A stretch of 64,000 nucleotides of DNA from Zygnema cylindricum. Lineage: Eukaryota; Streptophyta; Zygnematophyceae; Zygnematales; Zygnemataceae. The DNA is taken from contig JBBHKE010000717.1 in assembly GCA_037447655.1 (NCBI GenBank), positions 20,672 through 84,671 of the forward strand, given 5' to 3'. The position numbers and the translations under genes were made by a program. This document shows positions 50,031 to 60,102 of the stretch, one piece after another. Position 1 is the first letter of the stretch; each line of letters begins with the position of its first letter. Under the pieces are notes generated by a model. That model did not search any database, was not told the DNA's origin, and saw only the letters and a list, made by a program, of their open reading frames with translations.

Positions 50031-51090
50031 ATTTAAATGGCGAACGTAGTGCTTTTATACCTTCCGCGATGGTTACAAAATATCGTTTTGAAAATTTTGT
50101 CTCGCTCCCTCCTGTAGTACTTAAAGTCTATTTGTGGTATAATGCGGAATGGTGTAGATTGAGGGGGTGAATGGAGCGCAACGTGACAGTGACGGTGAGT
50201 GCGAGCAAGCACCGGCGACTCAAATTTTTCACCTTCGTAGAAGTTCCACCTTTCCGTGAAATGACACTGCACCATCGAGTCCCCTGCAAATACAAATTGT
50301 AGAAGGTGCATGCGGACAAAAACGAACATCCCTGTATTTTTTTACGTCGTCAAAAAATTATGAAAACTTTTCACACGTGAGAATATGTTTCACTTTGTGA
50401 AAACGGTTTTACTTTATTTAAAACACATCGTCGATGTGTTTTGTGATAAGTTTGAAGATGACGTGACAGTGGGTTGAATAAACAAAAGACTAACAAATTT
50501 TCGTACATCTTAAGTTTGAGGATGACGCAAAATGTACTCTTTAAATTTGCAATTTCTTCACTTTAAATGGCGAACGTAGTGCTTTTATACCTTCCGCGAT
50601 GGTTACAAAATATCGTTTTGAAAATTTTGTCTCGCTCCCTCCTGTAGTACTTAAAGTCTATTTGTGGTATAATGCGGAATGGTGTATATTGAGGGGGTGA
50701 ATGGAGCGCAACGTGACAGTGACGGTGAGTGCGAGCAAGCACCGGCGACTCAAATTTTTCACCTTCGTAGACTTTCCACCTTTCCGTGAAATGACACTGC
50801 ACCATCGAGTCCCCTGTAAATACAAATTGTAGAAGGTGCATGCGGACAAAAACGAACATCCCTGTATTTTTTTTACGTCGTCAAAAAATTATGAAAACTT
50901 TTCACACGTGAGAATATGTTTCACTTTGTGAAAACGGTTTTACTTTATTTAAAACACATCGTCGATGTGTTTTATGATAAGTTTGAAGATGACGTGACAG
51001 TGGGTTGAATAAACAAAAGACTAACAAATTTTCGTACATCTTAAGTTTGAGGATGACGCAAAATGTACTCTTTAAATTTGCAATTTCTTC
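50031..51090. repeat. 530-bp tandem repeat, two units (unit 1 of the large duplication)
   Basis: 50031-50560 and 50561-51090 are about 98% identical by eye. Each carries a 98-codon minus-strand ORF that differs by only a few residues. The words AAAACACATCGTCGATGTGTTTT form a short inverted repeat in each unit. Confidence 0.9.
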
Positions 51091-51746
51091 ATACGGTTGC
51101 AACTTTAGCAGTACGACGCTAAGTTTTCGATGAAAAAGAAAGAAAAAAGCCCGTACTTTGCCACACGAGGCCGTACCCTAACACCATTTTTTTTACTTAA
51201 ATGTGTGATGATTATTTACATCGAATCTGTGATGACGCACGTTATTTTTTGTAACAGTTTGTGAGGTCGCATGTCTTACCGTGACATTGTAGACGTACCA
51301 CCTTCTAGCCTGTGCCGTTTCACGGTTGAAAGAGACCCGTTTTGCCTTTGACCCTCCTGTCCGGTTGGCATCGGAATCTGTAGTCCTTTGCAAAAAAAAA
51401 AATGTATCGGACGAAAATGGACAATACAAAACAAATTGTGTACTTTTCATTGTCATACTAAACGAAAACGGACAAAACATAACGAATCATGTAATTTTCC
51501 TTGTCGCTTGAAATCGTTTGAAATTTCGGAAAAAACACGACTCGTGCAAATATGTGTTCCTATTTGTTTATTGAAAGTACTTTGTTTAAAACACATTGCC
51601 GATGTGTTTTAAAGGAAAGTTTGAAGTTGATGTTTGTTCATGTGGTCGTGGGTCTAAAAACACAAGACGGCAACATGTAGTAAATTTTAAGTTGACGATG
51701 ACGCACAATGTACTTCATTTTTTTGCGATTTTCTTTGTACGACTGC

Positions 51747-52810
51747 TACACCGTGAATCGCTATTAGTAGTGTTGTGTATCGGTAAGGATTTGCGGATAA
51801 CCGACATGGGCCTTTTTTCGGGTAGCCGATAATCAATATATTGGTAAGATATATAGTTATCCGTGTTATCGCCGATAAATAACAAATATTATCGGTTATT
51901 ATCAGCGATACCACCAATATCGATAAGTATTAGCAATATCTGTACGGACCGTACAGATAAATGTATGTCCAGTACACTAAACTGTACATATTATTCCCCG
52001 GACGCGCCGCGGTCCCCCTTTCCCTTGATTTCGGTAAAAAATTGCGATATTTCTTTCATTATTTTTAATTTAAGGGGGTTTTACTTGGTTTTACACCCTC
52101 CCATACCTGTCCAGAATTTCCTATTGAGTGTTTTTTTTTTTTTGCAAGGTTAGTTATGCCCTCATATCACTTCCATGGTGGTAGTAAGTGGCGGCAGTTT
52201 GACAGATTCGTTCGTTTGCTCTGTTCGTCTGCATGTCTGTTTTTGGAAAAAGTTTGATTTACAAATTTACGATGTAATTTCATTTTTCCGTTTTGGTACT
52301 ATAGTTTTAGAACTATAAAGTATTATTTTAAGTTTGTGGACGCTTATGTGTTGCGCTGTCCGTAATCAATTTCAGTTAAACAGGTACGGAACAGATTCAT
52401 TATACGTGGCATACCACGCTATATAATGTAAATACTATAATACAATATGTTATATTGTACTTTTGTATGCATACTAAATTTTGCAAAAGTTATCGCCGAT
52501 ATGGAATTTGTTGGTCTATGACCGAGATATTGGGACCTTTTACTGTTTGATAACCGATATCTATCGGTATCGGTGTTATCGCGATAATTTTTTAACCGAT
52601 ACACAACACTAGCTATTAGCGTTTAGAAATAGATAGCGTTATGAAACAAATAGCGTTACTAACGCTATTTAGGAATTTGGGGGTTTTGAAGGAAATCATT
52701 TACTCTAATTTGTTTTTTAAAGGGTTTTTATTAATTATATTTGAGAATTTAGGTAAAAAAAAGGGGTACCTCAATTAGAATCATGAACGCTAATAGCGAT
52801 TCACGGTGTA
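51747..52810. mobile_element. CACCG-family element split by a hAT-like MITE
   Basis: The outer ends are TACACCGTGAATCGCTATTAG (51747) and CTAATAGCGATTCACGGTGTA (to 52810). After removal of the inner element at 51768-52611 and one target copy, the remaining outer element is about 212 bp. Confidence 0.85.
51768..52611. mobile_element. hAT-like MITE with intact 8-bp target duplication
   Basis: Terminal inverted repeats TAGTGTTGTGTATCGGT and ACCGATACACAACACTA are perfect. The flanking GCTATTAG (51760-51767 and 52612-52619) is a perfect 8-bp duplication. No transposase is present in its 844 bp. Confidence 0.88.
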
Positions 52811-52993
52811 CTTACGCGGTACGGCGCTAAGTTTTATGGAAAAACGACAAAAAAAACCTTACTTCGGCACATGGGGACATACCCTTATTTGCTTTGCGGT
52901 TGATATGTTTGAAGATTGTACGGATTTTCATCTCTAACCTCACGGTCGTCAACAATATTACATATAATTTAAGCTTTGTACCTGAAGTGTAAC

Positions 52994-53376
52994 TAGTGTT
53001 GGGTATCGAGGACCTATTGCCGATATTCGATATATATATCGAATTTCAGGTACCCGATAATCGATATATCGCTTCGATATATCGAAAACCAAATCATCGC
53101 GATATATCGCCAATATATCGTATCGCCGATATATCGAGGCATTAATTTTGTTTCCCGATTTTTTTTTCAAACCCCCCCCCCCACTGAGCGCGCGCAGTGG
53201 GGGGATATCCGTACGATTTTCCGTACTATGACTGTACGGACACCCAGTTTTTGCGATATATATCGCGATAATTTATGTTGGTCCCAGTACGATATATCGA
53301 GGAATCTCTCGATCGATATTCGATATATCGAATATCGAAATTATCGCGCTATGAATTAACCCGATACCCAACACTA
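52994..53376. mobile_element. hAT-like MITE with C/G hairpin
   Basis: Ends TAGTGTTGGGTATCGAGG and CGATACCCAACACTA. The middle (53172-53204) has a C-run, GAGCGCGCGC and a G-run that fold back. The left flank is GTGTAAC; the right flank differs (GTGATAAT), so the right target copy has been lost. Confidence 0.75.
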
Positions 53377-54472
53377 GTGATAATTATTTAAATAAAGACA
53401 TTTGTTTAGCGCTCAAACAACGGTAAACTGCGATGCATGTAAAATTCATTTTTTTCACATGTACGGAATAGTACAGATACAAAATATATTTGAACGCGTT
53501 TTCAAAACGTTCTTTCCGAAATTATGTATAATTCGTGCGTTTGAACCGTGTGTAAATTGCGGTTTGAACAACTTAAGGTTGAACAACACATAATGGCAAA
53601 CGATAAAGTACTAATTTTCATTTTGAAAATTATTTTGTAACGGTTGGTACAACAACATGACAAGAACGTACAAATTGTACAATCGCGTAGCGCTACTAGA
53701 TATTTTAATCTTCATTCGTCCGTACATACGCCGTCCAAGTTTTGTGCTTTTCGAATCTTTTAATATTCTTGGCCGAGCTGGAACTTACGTGGTTCCAACC
53801 GCAACGCAACACGTGGAGATGTGATTCAAATATTACTGCCAGAAAATGTGTCCGTACGATTAATGGAAACGCCTGATAGAGACGACCACCTTAAGGCAGG
53901 ACTTCCATTAGGCGTTTCAGTAATTGTATGGAAACGTCTGCGTGCCTTTCATTAGGTCGCATCACTAAACCGCTTTTTATTTGCGTGGCTCATTCTGGTT
54001 GGTACCACGTAGGTTAATATTCGATGCTTAAAATTTTGGAAGAATCTTCGAATGCAAAGTCTGAACGCAATATGTGTACCAGCGGAGGTAAGTAATGACT
54101 TGCACGGAGGGCATTATAATGTACTATCCAAAATTTTACGACAAAAAGGCGGCGGCAAACTTTGATGGTGGGAGCGTGACCGGATAATTTCGGCGGATTT
54201 GCATCCACCCTGGCGGAAGGCACATTGCCCATGCGACGTGTAAGCACATAAGAGTGGGCTCATCGTGGATTTTTTTTCCTTTTCCACGTGGCCCATTTCT
54301 ACACGTTCAGTCTGTGAAAGTGTCCTCATTGTGCACGGTCGCCACAGATTGTAGGGTTGGCGACGTGGCGTCTCGGATAAAAAGTGTTATGCATTCGATG
54401 GTCAGCTTTTGCGCCTACAACCTTGGAGATTATTCCGTAAAAATATTTTCCTTGGAAAAAAAATAAAGCGGT
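53377..54472. other. Spacer between the duplicated units
   Basis: About 1.1 kb without recognisable genes. 53750-53990 has a partial inverted repeat (GGAAACGCCT / AGGCGTTTC around 53866-53925). 54250-54330 is a GC-richer stretch with overlapping small ORFs on both strands and no domain. Confidence 0.45.
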
Positions 54473-56486
54473 ACCCGGATTTAAAGTGTCCCTATGTGTT
54501 TATTCGAAATTGTTACTTAACAACGTGACGATTGCATACGTTGGCAATGCCCTTGACGGCAGTTAGCGTCTACGATCTCTGATGGCGCACCGGATTGTTC
54601 AAAATTGTTTGTGACGTCGCATATTTTCCCGTGACATTTGTAGACGTATAGCTTTTCAACCCTCTGTCCATGTATGTTGTCCATGGTTGAAGAAGTCTCA
54701 TTTTCGCTGCCTTCTTTATATGGTCGCCTCTTTGGAAATTTCCTCGACCTTTGAATCTCTATTTTACCTCCTTTAAATGGCGAACGTAGTGCTTTTATAC
54801 CTTCCGCGATGGTTACAAAATATCGTTTTGAAAATTTTGTCTCGCTCCCTCCTGTAGTACTTAAAGTCTATTTGTGGTATAATGCGGAATGGTGTAGATT
54901 GAGGGGGTGAATGGAGCGCAACGTGACAGTGACGGTGAGTGCGAGCAAGCACCGGCGACTCAAATTTTTCACCTTCGTAGAAGTTCCACCTTTCCGTGAA
55001 ATGACACTGCACCATCGAGTCCCCTGCAAATACAAATTGTAGAAGGTGCATGCGGACAAAAACGAACATCCCTGTATTTTTTTACGTCGTCAAAAAATTA
55101 TGAAAACTTTTCACACGTGAGAATATGTTTCACTTTGTGAAAACGGTTTTACTTTATTTAAAACACATCGTCGATGTGTTTTGTGATAAGTTTGAAGATG
55201 ACGTGACAGTGGGTTGAATAAACAAAAGACTAACAAATTTTCGTACATCTTAAGTTTGAGGATGACGCAAAATGTACTCTTTAAATTTGCAATTTCTTCA
55301 CTTTAAATGGCGAACGTAGTGCTTTTATACCTTCCGCGATGGTTACAAAATATCGTTTTGAAAATTTTGTCTCGCTCCCTCCTGTAGTACTTAAAGTCTA
55401 TTTGTGGTATAATGCGGAATGGTGTATATTGAGGGGGTGAATGGAGCGCAACGTGACAGTGACGGTGAGTGCGAGCAAGCACCGGCGACTCAAATTTTTC
55501 ACCTTCGTAGACTTTCCACCTTTCCGTGAAATGACACTGCACCATCGAGTCCCCTGTAAATACAAATTGTAGAAGGTGCATGCGGACAAAAACGAACATC
55601 CCTGTATTTTTTTTACGTCGTCAAAAAATTATGAAAACTTTTCACACGTGAGAATATGTTTCACTTTGTGAAAACGGTTTTACTTTATTTAAAACACATC
55701 GTCGATGTGTTTTATGATAAGTTTGAAGATGACGTGACAGTGGGTTGAATAAACAAAAGACTAACAAATTTTCGTACATCTTAAGTTTGAGGATGACGCA
55801 AAATGTACTCTTTAAATTTGCAATTTCTTCATACGGTTGCAACTTTAGCAGTACGACGCTAAGTTTTCGATGAAAAAGAAAGAAAAAAGCCCGTACTTTG
55901 CCACACGAGGCCGTACCCTAACACCATTTTTTTTACTTAAATGTGTGATGATTATTTACATCGAATCTGTGATGACGCACGTTATTTTTTGTAACAGTTT
56001 GTGAGGTCGCATGTCTTACCGTGACATTGTAGACGTACCACCTTCTAGCCTGTGCCGTTTCACGGTTGAAAGAGACCCGTTTTGCCTTTGACCCTCCTGT
56101 CCGGTTGGCATCGGAATCTGTAGTCCTTTGCAAAAAAAAAAATGTATCGGACGAAAATGGACAATACAAAACAAATTGTGTACTTTTCATTGTCATACTA
56201 AACGAAAACGGACAAAACATAACGAATCATGTAATTTTCCTTGTCGCTTGAAATCGTTTGAAATTTCGGAAAAAACACGACTCGTGCAAATATGTGTTCC
56301 TATTTGTTTATTGAAAGTACTTTGTTTAAAACACATTGCCGATGTGTTTTAAAGGAAAGTTTGAAGTTGATGTTTGTTCATGTGGTCGTGGGTCTAAAAA
56401 CACAAGACGGCAACATGTAGTAAATTTTAAGTTGACGATGACGCACAATGTACTTCATTTTTTTGCGATTTTCTTTGTACGACTGC

Positions 56487-57550
56487 TACACCGTGAATCG
56501 CTATTAGTAGTGTTGTGTATCGGTAAGGATTTGCGGATAACCGACATGGGCCTTTTTTCGGGTAGCCGATAATCAATATATTGGTAAGATATATAGTTAT
56601 CCGTGTTATCGCCGATAAATAACAAATATTATCGGTTATTATCAGCGATACCACCAATATCGATAAGTATTAGCAATATCTGTACGGACCGTACAGATAA
56701 ATGTATGTCCAGTACACTAAACTGTACATATTATTCCCCGGACGCGCCGCGGTCCCCCTTTCCCTTGATTTCGGTAAAAAATTGCGATATTTCTTTCATT
56801 ATTTTTAATTTAAGGGGGTTTTACTTGGTTTTACACCCTCCCATACCTGTCCAGAATTTCCTATTGAGTGTTTTTTTTTTTTTGCAAGGTTAGTTATGCC
56901 CTCATATCACTTCCATGGTGGTAGTAAGTGGCGGCAGTTTGACAGATTCGTTCGTTTGCTCTGTTCGTCTGCATGTCTGTTTTTGGAAAAAGTTTGATTT
57001 ACAAATTTACGATGTAATTTCATTTTTCCGTTTTGGTACTATAGTTTTAGAACTATAAAGTATTATTTTAAGTTTGTGGACGCTTATGTGTTGCGCTGTC
57101 CGTAATCAATTTCTGTTAAACAGGTACGGAACAGATTCATTATACGTGGCATACCACGCTATATAATGTAAATACTATAATACAATATGTTATATTGTAT
57201 TTTTGTATGCATACTAAATTTTGCAAAAGTTATCGTCGATATGGAATTTGTTGGTCTCTGACCGAGATATTGGGACCTTTTACCGTTTGATAACCGATAA
57301 CTATCGGTATCGGTGTTATCGCGATAATTTTTTAACCGATACACAACACTAGCTATTAGCGTTTAGAAATAGATAGCGTTATGAAACAAATAGCGTTACT
57401 AACGCTATTTAGGAATTTGGGGGTTTTGAAGGAAATCATTTACTCTAATTTGTTTTTTAAAGGGTTTTTATTAATTATATTTGAGAATTTAGGTCAAAAA
57501 AAGGGGTACCTCAATTAGAATCATGAACGCTAATAGCGATTCACGGTGTA
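56487..57550. mobile_element. CACCG-family element split by a hAT-like MITE (second copy)
   Basis: This is the same nested structure as 51747-52810, with inner element 56508-57351 and GCTATTAG at 56500-56507 and 57352-57359. It arose by the large duplication, not by independent insertion. Confidence 0.85.
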
Positions 57551-57733
57551 CTTACGCGGTACGGCGCTAAGTTTTATGGAAAAACGACAAAAAAAACCTT
57601 AGTTCGGCACATGGGGACATACCCTTATTTGCTTTGCGGTTGATATGTTTGAAGATTGTACGGATTTTCATCTCTAACCTAACGGTCGTCAACAATATTA
57701 CATATAATTTAAGCTTTGTACCTGAAGTGTAAC

Positions 57734-57880
57734 TAGTGTTGGGTATCGAGGACCTATTGCCGATATTCGATATATATATCGAATTTCAGGTACCCGATAA
57801 TCGATATATCGCTTCGATATATCGAAAACCAAATCATCGCGATATATCGCCAATATATCGTATCGCCGATATATCGAGGC

Positions 57881-57913
<33 letters not shown>

Positions 57914-58101
57914 CCACCCCCCCCCCCCCCCCCCCCCTGAGCGCGCGCCAGGGGGGGGGGGGGGGTATCCGTACGATTTTCCGTATGATATTCCGTACGA
58001 TTTCCGTACTAGGACTATTCGGACACCCAGTTTTTGCTACGGACACCCAGTATTGAATATCGATATTATCGCGATATGAATTTACCCGATACCCAACACT
58101 A
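57734..58101. mobile_element. hAT-like MITE with expanded C/G hairpin
   Basis: Ends TAGTGTTGGGTATCGAGG and CGATACCCAACACTA. The flanks AGTGTAAC (57726-57733) and GGTGTAAC (58102-58109) agree at 7 of 8 bases, so this copy still shows its target duplication. A T-run of about 27, a C-run of about 24 and a G-run of about 15 lie at 57888-57965. Confidence 0.8.
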
Positions 58102-58182
58102 GGTGTAACCATTGAGCTCTCAGCCTCTCAGATATAAAATCTTTCTCTTTATACTTTTGGGCCCAATGAGCCGAAAGTCCAA

Positions 58183-58358
58183 AGGGCTCGGGGCTCCATC
58201 AGGGGCCAAAAGCGGCAATTTCAAGGCCGTAATTAATGGCTGGGCAAATTTCGACCGTCCAAATCAGATTCCCTTAGAATCGTACGGCGATAATCTACCC
58301 AGCCAATGAAAATCGCCTTGAAATGACCACTTTTGGCCCCTGACGGAGCGGGAGCCCT
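58183..58358. mobile_element. Small MITE with 45-bp inverted repeats
   Basis: It begins AGGGCTCGGGGCTCCATCAG and ends CTGACGGAGCGGGAGCCCT. Inner arms share GGGGCCAAAAG.GG..ATTTCAAGGC. It is 176 bp, with a core between the arms of under 90 bases. The target duplication is not clear. Confidence 0.7.
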
Positions 58359-58462
58359 ACTGGGAAATACTTAAAATATCTAATTATTTATAGTACGCGT
58401 AACGTACGAGTCAACAAGATATAGTGTTTCCACGCGGTTTCGATAGCTGGATACGCGGAGCA

Positions 58463-58730
58463 ATGGAAATAAGAAAGAAACTGCACAAAGGTTTCGCTGC
58501 CGTTCACATCTTTCAACAGCTGCTTCTGCCACGTGGCGGCATCTCAAACTTTCCCTTGAAGATGGCGAGAATCTTGAAACGCGCAAAATCTGCAGCGGTT
58601 GCTCGTTTGCATTATCTCCAGGAGCATACGTTTAATGTCAGCAAATTCGACGGAATGGGAGGAAAAGATATTATTTTTTCAATCGATGAAAAGGGAATCG
58701 ATGAGGAGACTGTAGCTACAGGAAATCAAG
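58463..58730 (+). CDS. Possible first exon of an unidentified protein
   Basis: Starting at ATG 58463 an open frame of about 89 codons reaches CAAG and a good donor GTAAGC at 58731. The peptide is basic and contains MARILKRAKSAAVARLHYLQ, then an acidic end. The frame also opens slightly upstream (ATG 58424). I do not recognise it. Its phase does not fit the first HKT exon at 60103, because joins to acceptors near 60070-60100 run into stops. It is either a separate short gene or a chance exon-like ORF. Confidence 0.35.
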
Positions 58731-60102
58731 GTAAGCTTTGATATGTATGATTCATATAGGTCTGTTAGATCTATTTTCTTAAACAGATAAAGAATATTAA
58801 GCAAGATATTCAGTTTAAGTCAGGCTAGTAAACCTTTAAGTTGTTAACAGGATAATCGTATTGTTCCTTTCTTCTGCCAAGCGTCTACGTGACTTGCTAA
58901 AGCAGAGGAGATGTTTGAGCAAACATAATACCATAGAAAAACAAATAAATCTATGGTATATGCTTTTGAACCTTGAATTTACATATTTTATATGTTTTTA
59001 TTTTAAACCTGCATTAGCAAACCATATGAATGGTATATTTATTGATCCTGGCAGCTTAGCAGATGTTTATGTTAAAAACGATGAACAGGCGTTATTCCAG
59101 TTTTATTTATTCTGCTAAACCTTGTTAACAACGTAATTTTAACATTCAATTGAATAATAATGTACTTGCATTAATTTTTACAGTTAATCAACTGTTGCAT
59201 AAAGTTTGTAGAAGCACTTTTTATCTTGGAAAGTTTTTATTTTTTTCAAGTAATATTTTTAAGTGCGGAGGTTGTAGTATATATTTTTATTTTTGAATTT
59301 TATATGTATTTATTTAGACTTGCATTTTCCAGTTTCTTTGTGGCGTATGGCATTGGTGTAAACACTCGCTTGTGGAATGATTGCTTAATATTGTAGGCTT
59401 GCTCCCGCCAATTTTTATTTATTTTACTTCTGATTTTTTTTTTTTTTAATTTAGAAACGAAATTGAGATTGCTAATAATTATTGAACTTCCAGCTGGTAA
59501 GAGTCAATGAACGAGACCGTAGCCTACTGACAAGAATCATAATTTTAAAGTGCACACACTAAATTAACATTAAAATAAACCGTATGAAAGTCAAAAAGTC
59601 ACGTATCAAATTTGGCACGTGAGTTTCCGTACTATGACGCGTCGATCGTTACCTTTCTTTAATCCAACGGTTAATTTCAATCGATCTAAATGCCGCACTA
59701 AATGCGTTCCGTGTCCATTAAATTAAAATGCCCCACGAAAACAGTAATGTTATGCACGTTATCTTAGATGATTTCAAAATTCGAGAATTAGTAAAACCCA
59801 CACTACTTACATTATAAGTTTTAATTCTGTTTGAAATTGTTGTGAAATATTATTCTTTTGAATTAATTTCAGGATGGCAATGCTCTTATTCACTATGGTT
59901 TCTCAATCATGAATATCTCGTTTTTAAACAAAATGGTTGGAGATTAAGTTTTGATCACATTGATATTTGAGACTTTGTTAATCTTAACATGAATACTTGA
60001 AGAAGCTTCCAAGTTGTTCCGCGGATTAATAGTATTTTAGGGCTTTCTTTTTACCTGTCTCAGAGACAGTCTTCAGTGGTTGAGGTTTAGTTCCAGTCCA
60101 CA
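58731..60102. other. AT-rich region upstream of the HKT-like gene
   Basis: A small ORF at 58861-59118 has no domain. 59500-59760 has repeat-like GTACG/CGATCG words. The promoter of the HKT gene should be in the right part, but I cannot place elements. Confidence 0.35.

Larger units (their letters stand above)
49733..53376. repeat. 3.6-kb direct duplication, unit 1
   Basis: It is almost identical to 54473-58101 (constant offset of 4740 bases up to about 53145, then a length difference in homopolymer tracts). It contains a 530-bp tandem repeat, a CACCG-family element with a hAT-like MITE inside, and ends in another hAT-like MITE. The small ORFs are repeated with it and show no domain. Confidence 0.93.
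54473..58101. repeat. 3.6-kb direct duplication, unit 2
   Basis: It repeats 49733-53376 with only scattered substitutions. It includes its own 530-bp tandem repeat (54771-55300, 55301-55830), the nested pair of elements (56487-57550 with 56508-57351 inside) and the terminal hAT-like MITE. The homopolymer T and C tracts at 57886-57937 are longer than in unit 1. Confidence 0.93.

Noticed and set aside
49733-54472. Reading the 3.6-kb repeats as LTRs of a large retrotransposon
   Set aside because: The repeats contain nested MITEs and tandem repeats, lack TG...CA ends, and the 1.1-kb spacer has no gag or pol, primer site or polypurine tract.
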